Below are positions 1 to 6,750 of a stretch of 22,121 bases of DNA, one piece after another. The position numbers and the translations under genes were made by a program. Source of the stretch: Chloroflexota bacterium (lineage in GTDB: Bacteria > Chloroflexota > Dehalococcoidia > Bin125); the NCBI GenBank assembly GCA_026707335.1, contig JAPOXB010000196.1:1-22121 (forward strand), in the 5' to 3' direction. How positions within the stretch are numbered: the stretch's first letter is position 1; every line of letters begins with the position of its first letter. The notes under the pieces were generated by a model. It did no database searches and was not told the origin of the DNA. It saw only the letters and a list, made by a program, of their open reading frames with translations.

Positions 1-2465
1 CGACCCTCGCCCTCGGCGCGGGGCTCATCGTCCTCGCCGCGAGGCGCCCGGGCGACCGGCGCCGCTTCACGCTCGCCGGCGGAGTCACGGTCACGGTCGC
101 GGTCGCGCCCGCCGTAGCGCGGCGCCCCCCGCGACCGGCCGCGGCCGCCGTCGTCTCCTTCGTCGCGATCGGAATCGGCGTAGCGATCGCGGTAGCGCTC
201 CTCGCGCGGCCGGTCCTCGCGATCGCCGCGGCCGCGGCGCTCGCCGCGGTCACCGCGGTCGCCACGGCGGCCTCCGCGGTCGCCGCGATCACCACGGTCG
301 CCGCGACCCCGGCCGCGCGGTCCGCGATCGTCGCCGCCGTCGCGACGCCCGCGGCCACCGCCGCCACCGCCACCGGGCGGCAGGTCTTCGCCGCTGAGCA
401 GCGCGCGCCGCGAGGCGTTGATCCGCCCCAGGTTGTCGATCTCGGTGACGACGACCTCGAACTCGTCGCCGATCTGGACGACGTCCTCGACCGACGGCAC
501 GTGGTAGTCGGCCAGCTCGGAGATGTGCACCAGGGCGTCCTTGCCCGGCAGGATCTCCACGAAGGCGCCGAAGGGCAGGATGCGCGTCACCTTGCCGGTG
601 TACTTCTCGCCCCGCTCGACCTCCTTGGTCAGCGCGCGGATGGCGCTGATCGCCTTCTCGGCCGAGGCCTGGTCGACCGCCGTGACGTAGACGGCGCCGT
701 CGTCGTTGATGTCGATGCCCGCGCCCGAGTCGCCCTCGATCTGGCGGATCGTCTTGCCGCCCGGCCCGATGATCGCGCCGATCTTCTCCTGCGGCACGTC
801 GACGCGGTGCATGCGCGGCGCGTAGGGCGACATCTCCTCCCGCGGCTCGGCGATCGTGTCGAGGAGCAGGTCGATGATCTCCAGCCGCGCGTCCTCGGCC
901 TGTTCGAGGGCCTGCGCCATGATCGGCAGCTCGATGCCCTTGACCTTGATGTCCATCTGCAGGGCGGTCACGCCGTCGCGGCTGCCGGCCACCTTGAAGT
1001 CCATGTCGCCCAGGTGGTCCTCCAGCCCGGCGATGTCGGTCAGCACGGCGAACTCGTCCGCGCCCTCGCCCTTGATCAGGCCCATCGCGATGCCCGCGAT
1101 CGGCTTCTTGATCGGCACGCCCGCGTCCATCATCGAGAGGACGGCGGCGCAGACGCTCGCCATCGACGTGCTGCCGTTCGACGACAGCACCTCGGAGACG
1201 ACGCGGATCGTGTAGGGGAACGACTCCTCGTCGGGCAGGATGTTGGCCAGCGCGCGCTCGCCCAGCATGCCGTGGCCCAGCTCGCGCCGGCCCGTGGAGC
1301 CGATGCGGCCCGTCTCGCCGACCGAGAAGGGCGGGAAGTTGTAGTGGTGCATGAAGCGCTTGCTGTCGTCGGGGGTGAGGTCGTCGAGGCGCTGCGCCAT
1401 GCCGGTGCCGGCCAGCGTGGTCAGCGAGAGCACCTGCGTCTCGCCGCGCTGGAACAGCCCCGAGCCGTGCGTGCGCGGGACCATGCCCACGCTGCCCGAC
1501 AGCGGGCGCAGGTCGCGCAGGCCGCGACCGTCGGGCCGCGCCCCGTTCTCAAGGATCTCGGCCCGCACGGCGCGCTTCTCCAGCGCGTCGAAGGCCTGAC
1601 CCAGCGGCTCGCTCTGCTCCGCCTCGACGCCGTCGAGCAGTTGCGCGCGCAGGGCGTTGCGCTTCGTGTCGCGCTCGGCCTTGGTGAGCCCGGAGCCGGG
1701 CGACAGCGCCGCGACCAGGTCGTCCCCGATGGCGGCCTCGGCCTGGGCCAGCGCCTCAGGATCGACGCTGCGCGGCGTGAAGGGCCGCTTCGGCTTCGCT
1801 AGGTCGAGCATCTCCTCCTGCAACTCGACGAGCTGCGCGATGGCTTCCTGGCCCAGCGCCATGGCGTCGACCAGCAGCGACTCCGGCACCTCGCCGGCCT
1901 CCGCCTCGACCATCATGATCGCGTCCTTGGTCCCGGCGACGATCAGGTTGAGGTCGCTCTGGGCGAGCTGCTCCCAGGTCGGCTGCAGGACCAGTTCGCC
2001 GTCCACGTGCCCGATCCGCACCGACCCGACGGGGCCGTCGAAGGGCACGTCGGAGACCGTCAGCGCGGCGCTGGCCGCGATCGTGCCCAGCGTGTCGGGC
2101 GGGTTCTCCATGTCGGCCGAGAGCACCGTGATGACGATCTGCGTGTCGTCCATGTAGCCCTTGGGGAAGAGCGGGCGCAGGGGCCGGTCGGTCAGACGGG
2201 CCGAGAGCACGGCGGCCGTGGTGGGCCGCCCCTCGCGCCGGAAGAACGAGCCGGGGATGCGCCCCGCCGCGTAGAGCCGCTCCTCGAACTCCACCGAGAG
2301 CGGGAAGAAGTCGATGCCGCGGCGCGGTTCGCTGGCCGTGACGGTGGCCAGCAGCATCGTGTCGCCGTAGCGCAGCGTGACCGCGCCGCCGGCCTGCTGG
2401 GCCAGCTCCCCCGTCTCAAGCCTGAGCGGGCGGCCGGCCAGTTCCATGTCGTACTGATGATTCAT
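1..2465 (-). CDS. pnp: Polynucleotide phosphorylase (PNPase), C-terminus cut by window edge
   Basis: PNPase is a 3'-5' phosphorolytic exoribonuclease that also adds nucleotides to RNA 3' ends; it works as a trimer in cytosolic mRNA decay. The frame is open from ATG 2463-2465 to the left edge (at least 821 codons). In order it shows RNase PH domain 1 (FFRREGRPT, RPLRPLFPKG), a helical linker, RNase PH domain 2 (RPDGRGLRDL, then EDHLGDMDFK with D483, D489 and K491 matching E. coli D486, D492, K494), a KH domain near residues 552-610 (GAIIGPGGKTI), and an S1 domain near 620-695 (GKVTRILPFGAFVEI, LVHISELAD). After DLPPG (about residue 697) comes a disordered Gly/Arg/Asp-rich tail of more than 120 residues, well beyond the usual ~700 aa. 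The gene lies downstream of rpsO in the classic rpsO-pnp order. The ribosome site is weak (GGGA about 5 nt before ATG, AAGGAA further up). Confidence 0.97.
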   Translation of the reverse strand, partial: MNHQYDMELAGRPLRLETGELAQQAGGAVTLRYGDTMLLATVTASEPRRGIDFFPLSVEFEERLYAAGRIPGSFFRREGRPTTAAVLSARLTDRPLRPLFPKGYMDDTQIVITVLSADMENPPDTLGTIAASAALTVSDVPFDGPVGSVRIGHVDGELVLQPTWEQLAQSDLNLIVAGTKDAIMMVEAEAGEVPESLLVDAMALGQEAIAQLVELQEEMLDLAKPKRPFTPRSVDPEALAQAEAAIGDDLVAALSPGSGLTKAERDTKRNALRAQLLDGVEAEQSEPLGQAFDALEKRAVRAEILENGARPDGRGLRDLRPLSGSVGMVPRTHGSGLFQRGETQVLSLTTLAGTGMAQRLDDLTPDDSKRFMHHYNFPPFSVGETGRIGSTGRRELGHGMLGERALANILPDEESFPYTIRVVSEVLSSNGSTSMASVCAAVLSMMDAGVPIKKPIAGIAMGLIKGEGADEFAVLTDIAGLEDHLGDMDFKVAGSRDGVTALQMDIKVKGIELPIMAQALEQAEDARLEIIDLLLDTIAEPREEMSPYAPRMHRVDVPQEKIGAIIGPGGKTIRQIEGDSGAGIDINDDGAVYVTAVDQASAEKAISAIRALTKEVERGEKYTGKVTRILPFGAFVEILPGKDALVHISELADYHVPSVEDVVQIGDEFEVVVTEIDNLGRINASRRALLSGEDLPPGGGGGGGRGRRDGGDDRGPRGRGRGDRGDRGDRGGRRGDRGDRGERRGRGDREDRPREERYRDRYADSDRDEGDDGGRGRSRGAPRYGGRDRDRDRDSAGEREAAPVARAPRGEDDEPRAEGEG
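210..315 (-). repeat. GDR/RGD-type repeat encoding the PNPase tail
   Basis: This stretch encodes repeated Gly-Asp-Arg triplets interspersed with RGR and GGRR units. At DNA level it is a degenerate 9-base repeat of GGC/GGT-GAC-CGC/CGT codons. Synonymous third positions vary, so the repeat is selected, or at least visible, mainly at protein level. It is part of the pnp reading frame and not a CRISPR or intergenic repeat. Confidence 0.75.
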
Positions 2466-2716
2466 GTGTTCCCGTGGTTCCTTTTCTCGTGCCCGGGGAT
2501 GTGCGTCGGGTCACGTTGGGGCGCCGGTGTCCTCGACCGGGGGCCCGTGGTCGCCGGGGCGGCATGGGGCTCGCTCCCGCGCGTCTGTGGTGCGCCGTCG
2601 TGCTCAGGCGCCTGTACCCATCCTGATGCCGCCTGTGCGGCAGTGCGGCCGTGCCGGGCGCGCGCTTGCGCGTCCCCCTGCGGCCTGCGGTCTCCTCTGC
2701 CCGATCCGGCCGCGGC
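2466..2716 (-). promoter_or_regulatory. rpsO-pnp intergenic spacer with hairpins
   Basis: This 251-base spacer separates the rpsO stop from the pnp start. It contains no convincing reading frame. Two inverted repeats stand out: a perfect 6-bp stem with a 4-nt loop at 2627-2642 (TGCCGC/GCGGCA) and a smaller CGCGC/GCGCG stem at 2661-2672. In E. coli the rpsO-pnp spacer carries an RNase III-processed hairpin through which PNPase represses itself. These stems are in the right place for similar processing, but they are short and no U-tract follows, so the role is inferred. Confidence 0.3.
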
Positions 2717-2983
2717 CTAGCGCCGCAGCCCCAGACTGGCGATCAGCCGGCGGTACCGGCCGACGTCCGTCTTATTGAGGTACGTCAGCAGGCGGCGGCG
2801 GCGGCCGACCAGCTTCATCAACGAGCGCCGCGAGCTGTAGTCGTGCTTGTTGGCCCGCAGGTGCGCGGTCAGGCCGCTGATCCGGTGGGTCAGCATCGCC
2901 ACCTGCACCTCGGTCGAGCCCGTGTCCTTGTCGTGGACGCGGTACTCGCGCGCGATCGTGCTCTTCTGCTCTTGCGTCAGCAT
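2717..2983 (-). CDS. rpsO: 30S ribosomal protein S15
   Basis: This is primary 16S rRNA-binding protein S15 of the 30S platform, 88 aa (the family is about 88-89). It starts MLTQEQKSTIAREY, contains the family block DTGSTEVQVAMLTHRI (about residues 20-35) and the H-x-x-D-Y-x-S-R-R-x-L region (47-55), and ends with RRRRLLTYL...DVGRYRRLIASLGLRR. The start at ATG 2981-2983 is chosen over the upstream in-frame ATG because it gives the exact family length and has an AGGGA ribosome site about 5 nt upstream. It heads an operon with pnp 251 nt downstream and has its own promoter at 3113-3140. S15 is often autoregulated through its leader; about 120 nt of leader is available here. Confidence 0.98.
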   Translation of the reverse strand: MLTQEQKSTIAREYRVHDKDTGSTEVQVAMLTHRISGLTAHLRANKHDYSSRRSLMKLVGRRRRLLTYLNKTDVGRYRRLIASLGLRR

Positions 2984-3112
2984 CGATTCCCTAGGGCTTG
3001 CAAGACGACGAGCATCGGCCGCGGTCCGCCTGTACTGCCGCCCCGCGCTTCCGGGGCCGGACCTGCTGCCGCCGTCCGTGGCATCCGCGATGCGCACGGG
3101 CTCGTTGACGGA

Positions 3113-3140
3113 ATCCTACCACAGGCCCCGGCGCGGGCAA
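3113..3140 (-). promoter_or_regulatory. Extended -10 promoter for rpsO(-pnp)
   Basis: On the minus strand, TTGCCC (3135-3140) is followed by a 16-bp spacer and TAGGAT (3113-3118). A TGG immediately before the -10 fits the TGn extended -10 rule. The predicted start near 3106 leaves a leader of about 120 nt before rpsO. The rest of the 308-base gap between rpsO and the next gene (2984-3291) holds no ORF or RNA gene that I can recognise; it contains several GC-only inverted repeats. Confidence 0.5.
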
Positions 3141-3291
3141 TACGTCCCGCAACCGGCGGCGACGCGCAACTGTCGGCCCGGTTACGGGCGGCCCGGCCGG
3201 GCCGCGAGGCGGTTATCGGCGTGGACCGCCGCCGGCCCGCCTGGGAGAATGGCGCCTGCGACGTGGGTGCGGCGGTGACTGGGGCGTCACC

Positions 3292-3639
3292 ATGACGAGC
3301 GAGTTCAATCCCCATCCCAGCCTCTGGGTCCGGGTTCAGGTCGAGCCCGGCGCGATGGACGAGTTCGAGGCGTGGTACCGCGAGGTCCACCTGCCGCACG
3401 TGCTGGGCATCCCCGGCATCGTGCGCGGCTGGCGCGTCCGCGGGGCGCACGACCCGGCCGGCACGCACCTGATGATGTTCGAATTCGCCGACAACGCCGC
3501 CGTCCAGCCCGCCCTCGCCTCGGACGAAGCGCAACTCGCCCGCCGCGACTGGGACCGTTGGCGCGCGCAACTGCAGGAACTCAGCGCCGAGATCTACACG
3601 CCGCTGGGCCCCATCGACACCTACCACCACCGCAACTAG
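3292..3639 (+). CDS. Small EthD/ABM-like dimeric alpha-beta barrel protein
   Basis: This 115-aa soluble protein has no signal peptide or membrane segment. The N-terminal half (VRVQVEPGAMDEFEAWYREVHLPHVLGIPGI) has the strand-helix-strand pattern and W-Y-x-x-x-H-x-P-H block seen in dimeric ferredoxin-like barrel proteins (EthD, ABM and related DUF families), which often bind or degrade small organic compounds. A second strand pair follows (HLMMFEFADNAAVQPAL). No substrate can be deduced. ATG 3292 is preceded by GGGGCGTCACC, a weak ribosome site. It is a single gene, divergent from rpsO and convergent with the YbjQ gene, whose stop lies 11 bases away. The family-level call is by pattern only. 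Confidence 0.7.
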   Translation: MTSEFNPHPSLWVRVQVEPGAMDEFEAWYREVHLPHVLGIPGIVRGWRVRGAHDPAGTHLMMFEFADNAAVQPALASDEAQLARRDWDRWRAQLQELSAEIYTPLGPIDTYHHRN

Positions 3640-3649
3640 CCCGCGGCGG

Positions 3650-3964
3650 CTAGCGCAGCTTGACGGCCGTGCCGTAGACCAGGATCTCCGACGCGCCTTG
3701 CGTGACGGACGAGGTCGTCATGCGCAGCCCGACGATCGCGTCGGCGCCCATGGCCCCGGCCTCCGCCTCGAGCTGCGACAGCGCCTGCGCCCGCGACTCG
3801 GTCAGCAGCTGCGTGTAGGCGCCGATCTCGCCGCCCACGATGGTCTTCAGCCCCGCCAGGATGTCGCGGCCCACGTGCCGCGAGCGCACCGTGTTGGCGG
3901 TCACCAGTCCCAGCGTCTCCGCGATCTCGCGGCCCGGGACGTCGTCCGATGTCGTTGTCAGCAT
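3650..3964 (-). CDS. YbjQ/UPF0145 family protein
   Basis: This 104-aa protein matches the YbjQ (DUF74/UPF0145, 'heavy-metal-binding') family throughout. It has a conserved N-terminal strand (REIAETLGLVTANTVRSRHVGRDILAGLK), the GGEIGAYTQLLTESR block (residues 44-58), EAGAMGADAIVGLRM (68-82), and a C-terminal EILVYGTAVKL strand. The family forms pentameric beta-rich assemblies, but its biochemical role is not settled, and the metal-binding label is an old prediction. ATG 3962-3964 has a clear GGAGT ribosome site and overlaps the end of the upstream PAP2 gene by 7 nt, so the two are co-transcribed and probably translationally coupled. Confidence 0.93.
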   Translation of the reverse strand: MLTTTSDDVPGREIAETLGLVTANTVRSRHVGRDILAGLKTIVGGEIGAYTQLLTESRAQALSQLEAEAGAMGADAIVGLRMTTSSVTQGASEILVYGTAVKLR

Positions 3965-4785
3965 CCTGTCACTCCTTTGCCGACCGTCACTCTGCCAGAC
4001 GGCCGCCATCGCCGCCAGAGCAGCGCCATCGCGAACCCCAGCCCGGCCACGGCGGCGCCCGCCACGGCGTCGAGGAGGAAGTGGTTGCCCGTCAGCACGA
4101 TCGAGACGCCCTGCCCCAGCGGGATCAGCAGCGCCCCCAGCGCGAAGGCCCAGTCCCAGCGGCCGCCGGGCCGCGCCATCCACAGCGCCAGACCCAGCAC
4201 CAGCGCCCAGCCGAAGTGCAGGCTGGGCAGCGCCGCGTAGGGGTTGACGAAGAGGCTCACCTCCTGCGCCTGATAGCTGGCCTGGCTGTACAGCGCCATC
4301 GTGTCGACGAAGCCCAGCTCCGGGAAGAAGCGCGGCGGCGCGACGGGCAGCGCCGCGTAGCAGATCAGCGCCACGACGGCCGAGCCCAGGAAGGCGTTGC
4401 GGGTGAGCCGGTAGATGCCTCGCTTGCGCCAGAACAGCCACACGCCGATCGCGACGATCAGCGGCATGTGCCCCCAGAAGTAGACGGCGTTCGACAGGTC
4501 GATCAGGGCCCGCGAGCCCAGGATCCAGTCCTGCATCGCCGGCTCCCAGAAGATGCCCAGCCGGCGCTCCAGCTCGATCAGGTCGGCGCCCCGCGCGAAG
4601 GCCTCCTCCACCCGGTCGACCACGCCGCCGCGGATCAGGTAGTAGGCCACGGCGCCGACCGCGACCAGCGCCAGCTCGCGGCCCCAGTCCCGTAGATTGG
4701 TGCGCAGCCCGGCGCGCGCCGCCGCATCGCGCAGCTGCGCGCGCCAACGGCAGGGCGCCGGCCGGGACCGTTCCAGGATCGTCAT
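3958..4785 (-). CDS. PAP2-superfamily membrane protein (inositol phosphotransferase/phosphatase-like)
   Basis: This 275-aa polytopic membrane protein has about six hydrophobic segments (residues 37-52, 100-118, 130-148, 190-204, 212-230, 237-256). The PAP2 catalytic motifs are present: PSLH (187-190) and GNHFLLD (233-239) with H235 as the expected nucleophile. The spacing and FGWAL context resemble the PAP2_3/Aur1-like branch, which transfers or hydrolyses lipid phosphates at the membrane. The substrate cannot be told from sequence. ATG 4783-4785 has no clear Shine-Dalgarno; TACCGT lies 7 nt upstream, so a leaderless start is possible, and an in-frame GTG three codons upstream is an alternative. 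The upstream frame stays open only because of high GC. It overlaps the YbjQ gene by 7 nt. Confidence 0.9.
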   Translation of the reverse strand: MTILERSRPAPCRWRAQLRDAAARAGLRTNLRDWGRELALVAVGAVAYYLIRGGVVDRVEEAFARGADLIELERRLGIFWEPAMQDWILGSRALIDLSNAVYFWGHMPLIVAIGVWLFWRKRGIYRLTRNAFLGSAVVALICYAALPVAPPRFFPELGFVDTMALYSQASYQAQEVSLFVNPYAALPSLHFGWALVLGLALWMARPGGRWDWAFALGALLIPLGQGVSIVLTGNHFLLDAVAGAAVAGLGFAMALLWRRWRPSGRVTVGKGVTGC

Positions 4786-4847
4786 CGCGCCCACGGTAGC
4801 CAGGGCGTGCGCGCCGCGGTAGCGAGCAGGCCCCGGCCCGCGGTCGA

Positions 4848-4856
4848 TGCTAGGAT
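4848..4856 (+). promoter_or_regulatory. Extended -10 element for pepA
   Basis: TGC followed directly by TAGGAT (4851-4856) is an extended -10 of the same form as the rpsO promoter. No good -35 sits 16-18 bp upstream. The predicted start near 4863 gives a leader of about 38 nt to the pepA ATG. Confidence 0.4.
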
Positions 4857-4900
4857 CGCGCCGCCGGCCGCCCGGCCGGAGTCCCCGCGAGGGAGCGTTC

Positions 4901-6412
4901 ATGGAGATCACCGCCGCCGCGACCCCGGCCAGCGAGAGCCGCGCCGCCCACCTGCTGGTCTTCGTCCCCAGCGGGGACGATGTCATGACCGACGGCCCCG
5001 CCCGCGCGATCGACGCCCTGCTCGACGGCGGCCTGGGCGCGCTCGTCGCGGAGGGGGAGCTGACCGGCAAGCGCGGCCAGGTGTGCGTCGTGCACACGCT
5101 GGGGCGCGCGCCGATGACGCGCGTGCTGGTCGCCGGCCTCGGCGACGCCGACGGCATCGACCCCGAGCGGGTGCGCAGCGCCACCGCCACTGCGGCCCGC
5201 CGCGCCCGCGCCCTGGCCGACGGCGCGCTCGACATCGCCATCGCCGGCGCGCCCCTCGACGGGATCGACGAGGCCGAGGTCGCGCAGGCCGTGGCCGAGG
5301 GGCTCACGCTGGGCCTCTACCGCTTCGACCGCCACCTGCATCCCGAGGAAGCGCCCAAGTCGATCAGCGGGGCCACCGTGCTGGGCGCCGATGCGGCGGC
5401 CGTCGCCGAGGGCGTGCGCCGCGGCGTCATCCTGGGCGAGGCGACCAACCTGGCGCGCGACCTCGCGAACGAGCCCAGCAACGTGCTCACCCCCACCGAG
5501 ATGGCCGCCCGCGCCCAGACCGTCGCCCGCGACACCGGCCTGGAGTTCCAGGTCCTGGAAGAGGCCGAGGCCGCGGAGATGGGCATGGGCTCCTTCCTGG
5601 GCGTCGCCAAGGGCTCCCATCAGCCGGCCAAGCTGATCATCCTGCGCCACCGCGGCGGCGGCGACGAGCCGGGTCTGGGGCTGATCGGCAAGGGCATCAC
5701 CTTCGACACGGGCGGCATCTCGCTCAAGCCCTCGGCCAGCATGATCTCGATGAAGCAGGACATGAGCGGCGGCGCGGCCGTCATCGCCGCCATCGCCGCC
5801 CTGGCCCGCCTGGGGGCGCCGATCAACGCCACCGCCATCGTCCCGGCGACCGAGAACATGCCCGGCGGCAGCGCCATCAAGCCCAGCGACGTGCTGACCG
5901 CGATGAACGGCAAGACCATCGAGGTGCTCAACACCGACGCCGAGGGCCGCCTCGTGCTCGCCGACGCGCTCTGCTACGCGAACCACCTGGGCCTCGCGCC
6001 GCTGATCGACGTCGCCACGCTGACGGGGGCCTGCGCCGTCGCCCTGGGCACCACGACCACGGGCCTGATGACCAACGACGACGCGCTCGGCGCGGAGGTC
6101 ATCGCGGCCGGCGAGGCGGCCGGCGAGCGCATCTGGGCGCTGCCGATGTTCGAGGAGTACGGCGACCTCCTCAAGAGCCGCGTCGCCGACGTGAAGAACG
6201 TCGGCGGCCGCTACGCCGGCGCGATCACGGCCGCCAAGTTCCTGGAGATCTTCGCCGGCGACACGCCCTGGGTGCACCTCGACATGGCCGGCACGGACGA
6301 CTCGGACAAGGACCGCGGCACGACCGTCAGGGGCGCGACCGGCGTGCCCGTGCGCACGCTCGTGCGCTGGGCGCTCGGCCGGGCGCGGGAGCAGGAGGCC
6401 ACGCAGCCATGA
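4901..6412 (+). CDS. pepA: Cytosol (leucyl) aminopeptidase, M17 family
   Basis: This zinc/manganese-dependent enzyme removes N-terminal residues from peptides; M17 enzymes are cytosolic hexamers. It is 503 aa, the normal length. The catalytic domain is intact: K264 and D269 in GKGITFDTGG, K276, D287 in MKQDMSGG, then D346, E348 and R350 in NTDAEGR. These keep the spacing of E. coli PepA K270, D275, K282, D293, D352, E354, R356. The N-terminal macro-like domain covers roughly residues 1-165. ATG 4901 is chosen because GAGGGAG lies 6-7 nt upstream and the earlier in-frame start lies within the predicted leader. The stop overlaps the start of the next gene by 4 nt (ATGA), indicating coupling. 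Some PepA proteins also bind DNA; nothing here tests that. Confidence 0.97.
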   Translation: MEITAAATPASESRAAHLLVFVPSGDDVMTDGPARAIDALLDGGLGALVAEGELTGKRGQVCVVHTLGRAPMTRVLVAGLGDADGIDPERVRSATATAARRARALADGALDIAIAGAPLDGIDEAEVAQAVAEGLTLGLYRFDRHLHPEEAPKSISGATVLGADAAAVAEGVRRGVILGEATNLARDLANEPSNVLTPTEMAARAQTVARDTGLEFQVLEEAEAAEMGMGSFLGVAKGSHQPAKLIILRHRGGGDEPGLGLIGKGITFDTGGISLKPSASMISMKQDMSGGAAVIAAIAALARLGAPINATAIVPATENMPGGSAIKPSDVLTAMNGKTIEVLNTDAEGRLVLADALCYANHLGLAPLIDVATLTGACAVALGTTTTGLMTNDDALGAEVIAAGEAAGERIWALPMFEEYGDLLKSRVADVKNVGGRYAGAITAAKFLEIFAGDTPWVHLDMAGTDDSDKDRGTTVRGATGVPVRTLVRWALGRAREQEATQP

Positions 6413-6750
6413 GCGACGACCAGATCACCGACCTGCCGCCCGAGGAAGAGGCGCGGCTGCGCGACAAGTACCGCCAGGAGATGGTCGAGTTGGCCGATCG
6501 CTTCCGCGAGGAGCGCGGCTACGTCCTGACCAACGCCGACATGACCATCGAGGACTTCGTCAACATGCGGCTGCGGTTCGGCAAGTTTTACTGCCCCTGC
6601 CAGCCCGCCAACAACGACGACACGATCTGCGTCTGCCCGCCCGTCCTCAACGGCCTGGTCGACTTCGAGGGCACCTGCTTCTGCAACTTTTTTTCGCTGC
6701 CCGAGGGCAAGCGGCCGCTGAAGGAGACCCTCGCCGAGGGGCTCGACTAG
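6409..6750 (+). CDS. Ferredoxin-thioredoxin reductase catalytic-subunit-like protein (three CxC motifs)
   Basis: This 113-aa soluble protein has six cysteines arranged as C62-P-C64, C74-V-C76 and C90-F-C92. Three CxC pairs behind a helical N-terminus are the hallmark of the ferredoxin-thioredoxin reductase catalytic chain, which uses a 4Fe-4S cluster beside a disulfide to reduce thioredoxin. Spacing differs from the plant/cyanobacterial form (16 then 8 residues between motifs; here 9 then 13), and the CHC histidine is replaced by Phe. The family call is therefore likely, but the function may be altered. ATG 6409 overlaps the pepA stop (ATGA). Its TAG shares a palindromic CTAG with the stop of convergent coaBC. 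F94-F95 are encoded by TTT TTT within a T7 run, unlike the TTC used elsewhere in the window. Confidence 0.8.
   Translation: MSDDQITDLPPEEEARLRDKYRQEMVELADRFREERGYVLTNADMTIEDFVNMRLRFGKFYCPCQPANNDDTICVCPPVLNGLVDFEGTCFCNFFSLPEGKRPLKETLAEGLD

Noticed and set aside
210..315. Short repeats that could suggest a CRISPR array
   Set aside because: The repeats are 9-base in-frame GDR codons with no spacers of constant length; they lie inside pnp.
501..1802. Long plus-strand open frame opposite pnp
   Set aside because: It is antisense to a clearly coding PNPase gene, composed of low-complexity Arg/Leu/Asp/Val-rich sequence, and arises from GC-biased codons read in the complementary frame.
2516..2575. 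Plus-strand G-runs in the rpsO-pnp spacer as a quadruplex
   Set aside because: Loops between G-tracts are up to 17 nt, too long for a confident call in such GC-rich DNA.
3208..3250. Promoter for the small barrel protein at 3292 (GAGAAT near 3245)
   Set aside because: The hexamer is only 4 of 6 to consensus, lacks a TGn extension and has no -35 at acceptable spacing.
4786..5307. N-terminal extension of the PAP2 protein to the first in-frame start
   Set aside because: The extension overlaps pepA in antisense, has no family match, and the PAP2 homology begins after the chosen ATG.
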